A stretch of DNA of 64,000 nucleotides from Arthrobacter sp. Soil764 (lineage in GTDB: Bacteria; Actinomycetota; Actinomycetes; Actinomycetales; Micrococcaceae), in the NCBI RefSeq assembly GCF_001428075.1, contig NZ_LMSI01000024.1, positions 1 to 64,000 on the forward strand, given 5' to 3'. Below are positions 7,751 through 16,793 of the stretch, one piece after another. The notes under the pieces are model-generated. The model did not search any database, was not told where the DNA came from, and worked only from the letters and a program-made list of their open reading frames with translations. Each line of letters opens with the position of its first letter. Position 1 is the stretch's first letter. The position numbers and the translations under genes are program-made.

Positions 7751-10700
7751 GTACTTTCGACACCCTCCTGATCGCCAACCGCGGTGAAATCGCATGCCGC
7801 ATCATCGAATCCGCCCGCAAGCTTGGACTCCGGACCGTCGCCGTCTTCTCCGAGGCGGACCGCGGCGCCAAGCACGTCCGGCTCGCCGACGAAGCCGTGC
7901 TGCTGGGGCCCGCACCGGCCAAAGAGTCCTACCTCCGGGTGGACGCGATCCTTGCCGCCGCCAGGGAATCCGGCGCGGGTGCCATCCACCCCGGCTACGG
8001 CTTCCTCTCCGAGGACGCAGCCTTCGCCGAGGCCGTGGAGGCAGCCGGCCTGGTCTTCGTAGGCCCCACCCCCGAGCAGTTGCGCATCTTCGGCACCAAG
8101 CACACAGCGCGCGACGCCGCCCGGGCGGCCGGGGTGCCCATGATCGCCGGTTCCGGGCTGCTTGAGGATGTGGACGCCGCCGTCGCGGCCTCCGCCGCGA
8201 TCGGCTTCCCGCTGATGCTCAAGGCCACCGGCGGTGGCGGCGGCATCGGCATGACGGTCTGCCGTTCCGAGGCCGAACTCGTGGAAAGCTTCCCCCGCGT
8301 GGCCCGCCTGGCCGGTGCCAGCTTCGGAACGGCCGGCGTCTTCGCCGAACGGTACGTCGAAAACGCCAGGCACGTCGAGGTACAAATCTTCGGCGACGGC
8401 GAAGGCCGGGTGGTCAGCCTGGGCGACCGGGACTGCTCCCTGCAGCGGCGCCACCAGAAAGTCCTCGAGGAAGCACCCGCCCCGGACCTGCCGGACGAGC
8501 TGCGGGAGGAACTGCACCGCAGCTCCCGCGCCCTCTGCGCCTCCCTTAACTACCGCTCCGCCGGCACCGTGGAGTTCGTCTACGACTCCGTCCGCCAGGA
8601 AGCCTCCTTCCTGGAAGTCAACGCCCGGCTCCAGGTGGAGCACCCGGTCACTGAAGCCGTCACCGGCGTAGACCTGGTGGAATGGATGCTGCGCCTGGCC
8701 CAGGGCGGCAGCGACGCCCAGGCAGTCCTGGCCGGCGTGCCGGACAGCCTCCCGGTGGCCGGCCACGCCGTGGAAGCCCGGGTTTACGCCGAGGACCCGG
8801 CCAGGGGTTTCCAGCCCAGCGCCGGAACCGTCACCAACGCCGCCTACCCCACTGCGGCAGAAGCCCGCGTGGACGCCTGGGTGGAAACCGGCACCGATGT
8901 CTCCACCAGCTACGACCCCCTCCTGGGCAAAATCATCACGTCCGGCGCAAACCGCGCCGACGCCTTCGACCGGCTCGCCGCAGCCCTGGAAGACACCCGG
9001 ATCGACGGGATCGAGACCAATTTGGGTATGCTGCGCGCCGTGAGCGGCCTGGACGTGGTCCGCGCGGTCCAGCATTCCACCAGCACCCTGGACAACGTGG
9101 GGGACCCGGAGCCCCGCATCACGGTGGGCCGCCCCGGCCTGCAGACCAGCGTGCAGGACTGGCCGGGCCGCACCGGCCTCTGGCAGATCGGTGTCCCGCC
9201 GAGCGGCCCCATGGACGATCTGTCGTTCCGGCTTGGCAACACCGCCCTGGGCAATCCGGAAGGCGCGCCGGGTCTCGAGTTCACCATGACCGGCCCAAGC
9301 CTGACTTTCACGCACGCCACGACCGTCTGCGTCACCGGCGCGGAAGCCACGGTGACTGTTGATGGAACGGAGGTGCCCGCCTGGACCCCGGTGACCGTCC
9401 CGGCCGGGGGAACGCTCGAGACGGGCACGGCCGCCGGCAAGGGCCTGCGCGGCTACATCCTGTTCCAGGGCGGCCTGGACATCCCCAAGTACCTGGGCAG
9501 CGCCTCCACCTTCACCTTGGGCCAGTTCGGCGGCCACGCCGGGCGGGTGCTCCGCACGGGCGACGTGCTCCGTGCTGTGAAGCAGGCCGCAGGGCAGGAA
9601 GCACCCACGGCAGCCGTCCCGCTCGACAGCCGTCCCGCCCTCACCTCCACCTGGGAATTGGCCGTGGCCGAAGGCCCACACGGAGCCCCGGAGTTCTTCC
9701 AGCGTGAGGATATCGAGGAGCTGTACAGCGCGGAGTACGAGGTCCACTTCAACTCCGCCCGCACCGGCGTGCGCCTCATCGGCCCCAAACCGCGCTGGGC
9801 GCGGACCGACGGCGGCGAAGCAGGCCTGCACCCCTCCAACATCCACGACACCGCCTACTCGGTGGGTGCCCTGGACTTCACCGGCGACACCCCCATCCTG
9901 CTTGGCCCGGACGGACCCAGCCTGGGCGGCTTCGTCTGCCCCGTCACCGTCGTGACGGCCGAACGCTGGAAGCTCGGCCAGCTCCGCCCGGGGGACAAGG
10001 TCCGGTTCGTGCCCATCAAAGCCAGCCAGGCGCCGTCGGCCAGGGACCTGGGACCCGGCCGCCAGTTGGTGCTGCCGGGTGACGCTGATTGGTCGTCAAA
10101 CCCGTCCATGGCAGCCACGGGGACCAGCCGCGGCTTCCGCGGCGATGGCGACGACGGCGTGCTGGGCCGGGTGCCGGAAGGTTCCGGCCGGCCCGCGGTC
10201 ACCTACCGCCGCTCCGGTGACGACAACTTGCTGGTGGAATATGGCGAGATGGTGTTGGACCTGGGCCTGCGTGCCCGCGTCCATGCCCTGCACCAGCAGA
10301 TCGAAGCGCTCCGGGTGCCGGGCGTCGTGGACCTGACCCCGGGCATCCGGTCGCTGCAGATCAAGGTGGACCCGTCCGTCCTGTCCACTGCCCGTCTGCT
10401 GGACCTGGTCCAGGAAATCGAGGCCGCGCTGCCCGCGAGCTCCGAACTGGTGGTTCCCAGCCGCACCGTCCGGCTGCCGCTGTCCTGGGATGATCCGGCC
10501 ACCCGCGAGGCAATCGAACGGTACATGGCGGGTGTCCGGGACGACGCGCCCTGGTGCCCCTGGAACATCGAGTTCATCCGCCGGATCAACGGCCTGGAGT
10601 CGGTCAGTGACGTCTTCGACACCGTCTTCAACGCCGAATACCTGGTGCTGGGACTGGGCGACGTGTACCTGGGCGCGCCGGTGGCCACCCCGCTGGACCC

Positions 10701-11463
10701 GCGGCACCGCCTGGTCACCACCAAGTACAACCCGGCCCGCACGTGGACGCCGGAGAACGCGGTGGGCATCGGCGGCGCGTACATGTGCATCTATGGCATG
10801 GAAGGCCCCGGCGGCTACCAGTTCGTTGGCCGCACCACCCAAGTGTGGTCCAGGTACGCCGATTCCGCCCCGTTCGAACCCGGGTCGCCGTGGCTGCTGC
10901 GCTTCTTCGACCGGATCTCCTGGTACCCCGTCAGCCCGGAAGAGCTCCTGGACCTGCGCGCCGACATGGCCGCGGGGCGTGGGCGGGGCGTCGAAATCGA
11001 GGAAGGGACCTTCTCACTTGCCGAGCACGAGAAGTTCCTTGCGGAGAACAGCCGGTCCATCGAGGCGTTCCGGGAAAAGCAGGGTGCAGCCTTCGCCGTG
11101 GAACGGCAGGCATGGGCCGACGCCGGCGAGTTCGACCGCGCGGACGCGCTGGCCGCCGTCGTCACCCCCGTGGTGGATGACGTGGAGGTCCCGGACGGCG
11201 GCTCCCTCGTCTCGGCGCCCTTCGCCGCGAGCGTCTGGAAGGTGGACGTGGCGGCCGGGGACCGGGTGGTGAAAGGCCAGCCGCTGGTATCGCTGGAGGC
11301 AATGAAGATGGAAACGGTCCTGGAGGCTCCCTGCGACGGCGTGGTGCTCCGCGTCCTGCCGGCGGCCGGGGGCCAGGTAGTGGCGGGCGAGGCAGTGGTG
11401 GTCCTCGGTGCCGACCAACCTGCGGGGCTGGAAGAGCTGGAACTGGAAGAGGCAGCAGTATGA
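7747..11463 (+). CDS. Biotin-dependent urea/guanidine carboxylase
   Basis: 1238 residues in one chain. Order: biotin carboxylase (about 1-445; ATP-grasp KATGGGGGIGM near 159 and EVNARLQVEHPV near 291), KipA/AHS2-type carboxyltransferase half (about 455-770; GLQTSVQDWPGR), KipI/AHS1-type half (about 815-1035; NIEFIRRINGL and LDPRHRLVTTKYNPA) and a C-terminal biotinyl domain with Lys1187 in EAMKMETV. This is the urea carboxylase architecture, which uses ATP and bicarbonate to carboxylate the substrate amide. Because two DUF1989 deiminase-type genes precede it, guanidine is the more likely physiological substrate; the residue in the carboxyltransferase pocket that separates guanidine from urea carboxylases was not resolved here. 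GTG start overlaps the previous stop; the stop overlaps the next ATG. Confidence 0.9.
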   Translation: MSTFDTLLIANRGEIACRIIESARKLGLRTVAVFSEADRGAKHVRLADEAVLLGPAPAKESYLRVDAILAAARESGAGAIHPGYGFLSEDAAFAEAVEAAGLVFVGPTPEQLRIFGTKHTARDAARAAGVPMIAGSGLLEDVDAAVAASAAIGFPLMLKATGGGGGIGMTVCRSEAELVESFPRVARLAGASFGTAGVFAERYVENARHVEVQIFGDGEGRVVSLGDRDCSLQRRHQKVLEEAPAPDLPDELREELHRSSRALCASLNYRSAGTVEFVYDSVRQEASFLEVNARLQVEHPVTEAVTGVDLVEWMLRLAQGGSDAQAVLAGVPDSLPVAGHAVEARVYAEDPARGFQPSAGTVTNAAYPTAAEARVDAWVETGTDVSTSYDPLLGKIITSGANRADAFDRLAAALEDTRIDGIETNLGMLRAVSGLDVVRAVQHSTSTLDNVGDPEPRITVGRPGLQTSVQDWPGRTGLWQIGVPPSGPMDDLSFRLGNTALGNPEGAPGLEFTMTGPSLTFTHATTVCVTGAEATVTVDGTEVPAWTPVTVPAGGTLETGTAAGKGLRGYILFQGGLDIPKYLGSASTFTLGQFGGHAGRVLRTGDVLRAVKQAAGQEAPTAAVPLDSRPALTSTWELAVAEGPHGAPEFFQREDIEELYSAEYEVHFNSARTGVRLIGPKPRWARTDGGEAGLHPSNIHDTAYSVGALDFTGDTPILLGPDGPSLGGFVCPVTVVTAERWKLGQLRPGDKVRFVPIKASQAPSARDLGPGRQLVLPGDADWSSNPSMAATGTSRGFRGDGDDGVLGRVPEGSGRPAVTYRRSGDDNLLVEYGEMVLDLGLRARVHALHQQIEALRVPGVVDLTPGIRSLQIKVDPSVLSTARLLDLVQEIEAALPASSELVVPSRTVRLPLSWDDPATREAIERYMAGVRDDAPWCPWNIEFIRRINGLESVSDVFDTVFNAEYLVLGLGDVYLGAPVATPLDPRHRLVTTKYNPARTWTPENAVGIGGAYMCIYGMEGPGGYQFVGRTTQVWSRYADSAPFEPGSPWLLRFFDRISWYPVSPEELLDLRADMAAGRGRGVEIEEGTFSLAEHEKFLAENSRSIEAFREKQGAAFAVERQAWADAGEFDRADALAAVVTPVVDDVEVPDGGSLVSAPFAASVWKVDVAAGDRVVKGQPLVSLEAMKMETVLEAPCDGVVLRVLPAAGGQVVAGEAVVVLGADQPAGLEELELEEAAV

Positions 11464-13307
11464 GCACGGCAATCAACGGCAGTGCCACGCGGCGTGCCAC
11501 AGCAGCCCTGGCAGCGCTTGAAACAGTGGACCGGCCGGAAATCTGGATCACGCTCCGCAGTGCGGAGGACCTTCTGGCCGAGGCAGCGTCGATCGACGCC
11601 GCCGTGGCAGCCGGCGCGGACCTCCAGCTTGCCGGGCTGCTGCTGGCCGTCAAGAACAACGTGGACGTGGCAGGCATCCCTACCACTGCCGCCTGCCCGG
11701 ACTTTGCCTACACCCCGGACAACGATGCCGAAGCGGTGGCCCGGCTCCGCGCCGCCGGTGCCCTGGTCCTGGGCGGCACCAACCTGGACCAGTTCGCCAC
11801 CGGATTGGTGGGGACGCGCAGCCCCTACGGCGCCGTCCGCGACTCGCGCCGGCCGGAGTACATCTCCGGCGGATCCAGCTCCGGCTCAGCCGTGGCGGTG
11901 GCGCTGGGACTGGTGGACATCGCGATCGGTACGGACACGGCGGGCTCCGGCCGCGTCCCGGCCGGGCTTCAGGGCATCGTGGGCATCAAGGCAACGCTGA
12001 ACGTCGTCTCGACAGCGGGCGTTGTGCCCGCCTGCCGGTCCTGGGACGCCGTCACCATCTTTGCCCGGAACCTGTCCACTGCCGAGCTCGCCATGGGCGT
12101 CATGGCGGGCAACTCCCGGTCCTGGCCGACAGACATCCGTTTGGCTGCGCCGTCAAAGCCGCGCGTGGCCTATCCCGCAACCCTGCCGGCGCTACCGGAC
12201 ACCTGGGCAGCCGAATTCAACCGCCACGTGGACCGGCTTCAGTCCTTGGAAGTGGAGGTGGAAGCCATCGAATTCGATGCCTTCCTCGAAGCCGCCCGGC
12301 TGTTGTACGACGGCGGGCTGGTGGCCGAACGCCACGCTGGCGTGGGCGGGTTCCTGGAAGAGTACGACGCCGGCACGGCCGCTCAGGCGGGCATCGATCC
12401 CACCGTGGAACGCATCATCCGCGCGGCCGGTACAGTGCCCGCGCACCGGTACGTCAACGACACCGACAAGCTGGAAGCACTAAAGCAGAAGGCAATGGCA
12501 CAGCTCGAAGGGTTCGACGCCCTGCTGATCCCCACCGCGCCCTTCCACCCCACGCTGGCTGAAGTAGCCGCGGATCCGGTGGGAGTGAACTCCCTGATGG
12601 GCACCTACACAAACTTCTGCAACCTGTTCGATCTCTGCGCCGTTGCCGTCCCCGCCGGGGAAGTGGACGGCGCCCAGTTCGGGCTCACGGTGGTGGGGCG
12701 GACCTTCGATGATGCCGTGGCGGCGGATATCGCCCGCCGCCTGGAGGTCACCCCGGCGGCTCCCGCCCTCTTCGCTCCCGGTGCGGCAGCGGAAGTTGAC
12801 CGTGCCGGTGCCCAGCCGCCGTCGTCCGCGCCCTGGCCGCTGGCAGCCGGTGCAACCGCCGTGCCGCTGGTGGTGGTGGGTGCGCACCGCAAGGGCCAGC
12901 CGCTGGCGCCGCAGCTGGAGGAACTCGGGGCGTTCTGGGATGGCCCGGTCCGGACCGCGGCCCGCTACCGCATGGTGGCACTGGACACGGTGCCGCCCAA
13001 GCCGGGCGTGTACCGCTCCGAGGACGGCGCGGAACTGGTGGGGGAGAAGTGGCTGCTGTCGCCCGCGGCCCTGGGGATCTTCCTGGCCTCCCTCCCTGAA
13101 CCCATGCTGCTGGGATCCGTGCGCCTGGCGGACGGCTCCACCGCCGTCGGATTCGCCTGTGATGCCGTTGCCGCCGCGGCCGGGGAGGACATCACCGCCT
13201 GGGGTGACTGGCTGGCGGACCGGAGCGTGGAGCCAAAGCCCCGGACGGTGTGGCGAGACCTGGGGGAGGCTGCCCTCGCGGGGTTCAGCCGCGGGGAGCG
13301 CGGATAG
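11460..13307 (+). CDS. atzF: Allophanate hydrolase
   Basis: 615 residues, matching two-domain allophanate hydrolases. Amidase-signature domain (about 1-450) with the Lys-cisSer-Ser triad: Lys65 in LLAVKNNVDV, serines in ISGGSSSGSAVAVA (139-143), and nucleophile Ser163 in GTDTAGSGRVPAG. The C-terminal domain (about 460-615) is the family domain that decarboxylates the N-carboxycarbamate intermediate. The enzyme turns allophanate into two NH3 and two CO2, the last step of the pathway encoded upstream. ATG 11460 overlaps the carboxylase stop (ATGA). Its 3' end overlaps the convergent hydrolase gene by 23 bp. With guanidine as input, the operon would release all three nitrogens as ammonia. Confidence 0.92.
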   Translation: MSTAINGSATRRATAALAALETVDRPEIWITLRSAEDLLAEAASIDAAVAAGADLQLAGLLLAVKNNVDVAGIPTTAACPDFAYTPDNDAEAVARLRAAGALVLGGTNLDQFATGLVGTRSPYGAVRDSRRPEYISGGSSSGSAVAVALGLVDIAIGTDTAGSGRVPAGLQGIVGIKATLNVVSTAGVVPACRSWDAVTIFARNLSTAELAMGVMAGNSRSWPTDIRLAAPSKPRVAYPATLPALPDTWAAEFNRHVDRLQSLEVEVEAIEFDAFLEAARLLYDGGLVAERHAGVGGFLEEYDAGTAAQAGIDPTVERIIRAAGTVPAHRYVNDTDKLEALKQKAMAQLEGFDALLIPTAPFHPTLAEVAADPVGVNSLMGTYTNFCNLFDLCAVAVPAGEVDGAQFGLTVVGRTFDDAVAADIARRLEVTPAAPALFAPGAAAEVDRAGAQPPSSAPWPLAAGATAVPLVVVGAHRKGQPLAPQLEELGAFWDGPVRTAARYRMVALDTVPPKPGVYRSEDGAELVGEKWLLSPAALGIFLASLPEPMLLGSVRLADGSTAVGFACDAVAAAAGEDITAWGDWLADRSVEPKPRTVWRDLGEAALAGFSRGERG

Positions 13308-14199
13308 CCTCAGCTTCGTCCGGGCGGGATTCCCCGTCCGGACGTTCTTCCTTGAAGTACGCCGCGATGTCCGCCACCAGTTCCTTGACCGCTGCCGGGA
13401 TGGACCCGTGGAAGCACTTGGGGGAGAGCAGGTAGGTGCTGCCCGGAACCGCCTGGTGCAGCCGCTGGGCTGTTTCCTTGTAGTAGGCAGGACTCTTGCC
13501 GCCGGCCATGAAATGGGTGTTTGCAGGCAGCACGCTGAAGTCCCGGGCATGGTCCTTTTCGTCGTAGGCTGCGCGCAGTTCGCCCACCCCGCTGGGCATG
13601 ACCTGGCGGAACATCCTGTTGATCCTGGTCCGGGACAACACGGCCATCAGGCCGGCCAGGACCGGTTCCGGGATCCTGGCCATGGTTGAGCCGGGGCTGG
13701 TGGCCTTCTTCATATGCGCCAGCGCATGGCCCACCCTGCCCTGGTTCACGGCATCCTCGAACCCGTCCAGCCACGCGGTGTCGATGCTGCCGTCAATATT
13801 CACCGCGGCGTCGTAGACCGCAAGCTTGTCCGGGACCAACGCGGTTCCGGTGAACTCCTGCACCGCATTCAGGGCCACCGCTCCACCCAGGCTGTGGCCC
13901 AGGATGTTCCGGGCGCCGGTGGCTTTGAGGACAATCCGGACATCCTCGATTTCGGTGGCCATGGAGTAGTCGGCCGGTTGTTCGGACGAGTTTCCCCGGC
14001 CCCTGCGGTCATAGACGTCAACCGCCCAGCCATCCCCCAGGCCCTTCGCCAGCGCAATCGAGAACGGGCGGTAGATCAACGCCGTCAGGAACGCGCCGCC
14101 GATCAACAGCACCCGCCGTTCGCCGGGCGCCTCTTCGGTGCCGTAACTGTATAAAGCCAGCCTGCCGCCGTCGTGCGTTGGAAGTACGCGTTCTTTCAC
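13285..14199 (-). CDS. Alpha/beta hydrolase (paralogue of the gene at 2860)
   Basis: About 304 residues from the GTG at 14199 (VKERVLPTHDGG); a TTG at 14232 would add 11 residues. Nucleophile elbow GHSLGGAVALN, DRRGRGNSSEQPADY loop, and a late His in KCFHGSIP. It shares long motif identity with the 2860-3696 hydrolase, but its C-terminal tail is longer and charged (KEERPDGESRPDEAEAIR). Substrate unknown. It is transcribed against the allophanate hydrolase gene, overlapping it by 23 bp at the 3' ends, and is divergent from lysS with a 74-bp gap. Confidence 0.82.
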   Translation of the reverse strand: MKERVLPTHDGGRLALYSYGTEEAPGERRVLLIGGAFLTALIYRPFSIALAKGLGDGWAVDVYDRRGRGNSSEQPADYSMATEIEDVRIVLKATGARNILGHSLGGAVALNAVQEFTGTALVPDKLAVYDAAVNIDGSIDTAWLDGFEDAVNQGRVGHALAHMKKATSPGSTMARIPEPVLAGLMAVLSRTRINRMFRQVMPSGVGELRAAYDEKDHARDFSVLPANTHFMAGGKSPAYYKETAQRLHQAVPGSTYLLSPKCFHGSIPAAVKELVADIAAYFKEERPDGESRPDEAEAIRAPRG

Positions 14200-14259
14200 C
14201 AGCCCATCGTAGGGTGTGCACCTGCGGGGCAACTGGGAGCCCGGGTACCCAATGCCCGG

Positions 14260-14274
14260 TAAACTTGTGGATTG
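14260..14274 (+). promoter_or_regulatory. -10 box giving a leaderless lysS mRNA
   Basis: TAAACT at 14260-14265 is followed after 8 nt by the GTG start at 14274. No Shine-Dalgarno is visible, so transcription probably begins at or next to the start codon. Confidence 0.45.
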
Positions 14275-15806
14275 TGACTTCCCAAAACACCCCCTCGCCC
14301 AAGAACGCCCCTGAGCCCGTCGATGCCAGTGAGCAGATGCGGATCCGCATGGAAAAGCGCGCCAAACTCCTGGAGCGCGGCGCTGAGGCGTACCCCGTGG
14401 GTGTGGAGCGGACGCATTCGCTCGCCGAGATCCGGGAAAAGTACGCCCACCTCGAGGCGGATGACACCACTGGTGACGTGGTGGGCGTTACCGGCCGCGT
14501 CGTCTTCATCCGCAACACCGGCAAGCTCTGCTTCGCCACCCTGCAGGAAGGCGGCACCGACGGCAAGGCCACCCGCCTGCAAGCCATGCTGAGCCTGGCC
14601 AACGTGGGCGAGGAAGCGCTGGCAGACTGGAAGGCGCTGGTTGACCTTGGCGACCACGTGTTCATCAAGGGCGAGGTCATCTCCTCACGCCGCGGCGAGC
14701 TGTCCATCATGGCCGATTCCTGGTCAATGGCCTCCAAGGCCCTGCGCCCGTTGCCCGTCCTGCACGCGGACCTGAACGAGGAAACCCGCGTCCGCCAGCG
14801 CTACGTCGACCTGATGGTCCGTGACGAGGCCCGCGAAATGGTCTACACCCGCGCGGCCATCACCCGCTCCATCCGCGAGACACTGTTCCGGCACCGCTAC
14901 GTGGAAGTGGAAACCCCCATCCTCAACCTGGTCCATGGCGGTGCCCTTGCGCGGCCGTTCGAGACCCACATGAACGCCTTCGACCAGAAGATGACCCTGC
15001 GCATCGCCACCGAGCTGTACCTCAAGCGCGCCGTGGTGGGCGGGATCGACCGCGTGTACGACATGGGCCGCGTGTTCCGCAACGAGGGCGTGGACTCCAC
15101 CCACAGCCCTGAATTCACCACCCTCGAGTGCTACGAGGCCTGGGCAGACCAGTTCGTCATGGCCGAGCGAATCAAGGAGATCATCCTCGACGCCGCCGAC
15201 GCCGTGGGTGCCGGCCGTGTCCTGCAGACCGAGGCCGGCGAGATCAACCTCGACGGCGAGTGGGCGTGGCTGGCCGTCTACCCCGGACTTTCCGACGCCG
15301 TTGGGCAGGAAATCACGCCGGACACGCCCGTTGAGGTGCTGCGCGGGACTGCGGAAAAGCACGACGTCAAGGTGGACCCCAAGTGGGACGCCGAGAAGCT
15401 GGTGGTGGAACTCTTCGGCGAAATCGTGGAGCCCACCCTGCTGAACCCCACCTTCGTCTACGACTACCCGCCCTCCGCCCAGCCGCTGGCCCGCCCCCAC
15501 CGCGAGGACGGCCGGCTGATCGAGGCCTGGGACCTGATCATCGGTGGCATGGAGCGCGGCACCGCGTTCTCGGAGCTGATCGACCCCGTCATCCAGCGCG
15601 AACGGCTCACCGAGCAGTCCATGCATGCCGCCGCCGGTGACGTGGAGGCAATGCAGCTCGACGAGGACTTCCTGCGCGCCCTGGAATACGGTGCCCCGCC
15701 CATGGGCGGCATCGGCCTGGGCATCGACCGGCTGGTCATGCTCTTCACGGGCGCCGGCATCCGCGAAACCATCCTGTTCCCCCTGCTGAAGCCCGAAGGG
15801 CACTGA
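14274..15806 (+). CDS. lysS: Lysyl-tRNA synthetase, class II
   Basis: 510 residues. OB-fold anticodon-binding domain in the first third (TGRVVFIRNTGKLCFATLQ) and class II catalytic domain with motif 2 (FRNEGVDSTHSPEFTTLECY) and motif 3 (GAPPMGGIGLGIDRLVMLFT). It charges tRNA-Lys; a tRNA-Lys(UUU) gene sits 43 kb away in the window. The GTG at 14274 fits the family N-terminus and a leaderless promoter. A 58-residue membrane protein gene begins 3 bp after the stop, as a probable operon partner. Confidence 0.97.
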   Translation: MTSQNTPSPKNAPEPVDASEQMRIRMEKRAKLLERGAEAYPVGVERTHSLAEIREKYAHLEADDTTGDVVGVTGRVVFIRNTGKLCFATLQEGGTDGKATRLQAMLSLANVGEEALADWKALVDLGDHVFIKGEVISSRRGELSIMADSWSMASKALRPLPVLHADLNEETRVRQRYVDLMVRDEAREMVYTRAAITRSIRETLFRHRYVEVETPILNLVHGGALARPFETHMNAFDQKMTLRIATELYLKRAVVGGIDRVYDMGRVFRNEGVDSTHSPEFTTLECYEAWADQFVMAERIKEIILDAADAVGAGRVLQTEAGEINLDGEWAWLAVYPGLSDAVGQEITPDTPVEVLRGTAEKHDVKVDPKWDAEKLVVELFGEIVEPTLLNPTFVYDYPPSAQPLARPHREDGRLIEAWDLIIGGMERGTAFSELIDPVIQRERLTEQSMHAAAGDVEAMQLDEDFLRALEYGAPPMGGIGLGIDRLVMLFTGAGIRETILFPLLKPEGH

Positions 15807-15808
15807 TC

Positions 15809-15985
15809 ATGGAATACGTGGCAGTTATTCTTCCCTCCCTGGTGGTGGGCCTGCTGTTCTGGTTCGCCATGAAGGCGATCTTCAACGCGGACAAGGCCGA
15901 GCGGCAGGCGGAGGCCCGGGCGCAGGCCGAGGCCGACTCCCTCCCGGTGCAGCCCGTGGACCGCCCGGGCCCGGAATCCAAATAG
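15809..15985 (+). CDS. Small single-span membrane protein downstream of lysS
   Basis: 58 residues, starting MEYVAVILPSLVVGLLFWF, a hydrophobic N-terminal helix followed by a charged Ala/Glu/Arg-rich cytoplasmic helix (ADKAERQAEARAQAEA) and a Pro-rich tail. It starts 2 bp after the lysS stop codon, so it is almost certainly co-transcribed and translated by re-initiation. I recognise no named family. It is easily missed by length cut-offs. Confidence 0.68.
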   Translation: MEYVAVILPSLVVGLLFWFAMKAIFNADKAERQAEARAQAEADSLPVQPVDRPGPESK

Positions 15986-16035
15986 ATAAATCCCCCCTTC
16001 TTTCCGGTTTTATCCCCAAGGAACCAATAGGCGCT

Positions 16036-16065
16036 TTGACGCGTTGCCAACATAAGAGTCATAAT
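16036..16065 (+). promoter_or_regulatory. Promoter of lsr2
   Basis: TTGACG at 16036-16041 and CATAAT at 16060-16065, 18 bp apart, followed by an A/T-rich stretch. The predicted start is about 45 nt upstream of the lsr2 ATG, which has AAGAGGAAGA as ribosome site. Confidence 0.5.
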
Positions 16066-16115
16066 TTTTTTGGGAAACATCCTGCTTTTCTGAAAACCCA
16101 AGAGGAAGACCTTTA

Positions 16116-16448
16116 ATGGCACAGAAAGTAAACATCATCCTCGTTGATGATCTGGATGGGGGATCCGCAGACGAGAATGTTAAGTTCGGCCTCGATGGGG
16201 TCAACTACGAGATTGACCTGTCGGCAGGCAATGCCGCTGAACTTCGGTCTTCACTGGAGAGGTTCATCAACGCTGCACGCAAGGCATCCGGCGGCCGCAG
16301 CACCCAGAGGGCGAAGGCTCCAACGGGAGGGCGCAGCCACGATTCCGCGCAAATCCGGCAATGGGCCCGGGATAACGGCTACACCGTTAACAGCCGCGGC
16401 CGAATTCAGGCTGAAATCCAGGAAGCCTACCAAAAGGCGAATTCCTAG
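16116..16448 (+). CDS. lsr2: Lsr2-family nucleoid-associated protein
   Basis: 110 residues, the normal Lsr2 size. N-terminal dimerisation/oligomerisation domain (MAQKVNIILVDDLDGG, FGLDGVNYEIDLSAGNA), a basic linker (ARKASGGRSTQRAKAPTGGR) and a C-terminal DNA-binding domain with IRQWARDNGYTVNSRGRI; the NxRGRI loop is the AT-hook-like minor-groove reader. Lsr2 is the H-NS analogue of actinobacteria that silences AT-rich, often foreign, DNA. It is monocistronic: its own promoter lies upstream and a strong terminator downstream. Confidence 0.95.
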   Translation: MAQKVNIILVDDLDGGSADENVKFGLDGVNYEIDLSAGNAAELRSSLERFINAARKASGGRSTQRAKAPTGGRSHDSAQIRQWARDNGYTVNSRGRIQAEIQEAYQKANS

Positions 16449-16469
16449 GACTGCCTTTAGCTTCACTGA

Positions 16470-16506
16470 AACCCCGCTTACCGCCGCCAGGCGGGGCGGG
16501 GTTTTT
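16470..16506 (+). terminator. Rho-independent terminator after lsr2
   Basis: AACCCCGC and GCGGGGTT form a GC-rich stem around a 20-nt segment, followed directly by a T run (GTTTTTC). Confidence 0.75.
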
Positions 16507-16793
16507 CAATTCCCGGCATAATCCTGCTATGGGCGGCTGCGCGGGCGGCTCAATTGGCCAAAATATGGAGGTGCTCCAAGCGCCCGGCGTCCGTCCGTAT
16601 TTCGTGGCCGTGGACAACCGGGGATGTACGTTCCAGCCACTGGCTGTCTCTATGCGGACCCGGTTCACGGCCCCGCAGCCCGGCGCCGTCCTTATTCCCG
16701 CAAGGGCCCGGGTTTCCCCTGTGGCGAACACGCTCCACAACTTAGGAGCGGCCACGTAGCATCAAAGTACGTCGTAGCTAGGAGTGTGGCGAA

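Noticed and set aside
16529..16759. 76-codon frame between lsr2 and clpC
   Set aside because: No Shine-Dalgarno or -10 box at the right distance, composition unlike neighbours, and competing frames on both strands. Treated as intergenic.
16680..16793. ClgR operator upstream of clpC
   Set aside because: GTGG-CGAACACG-CTCCAC is partly symmetric but does not match the ClgR pattern well enough to report as a feature.
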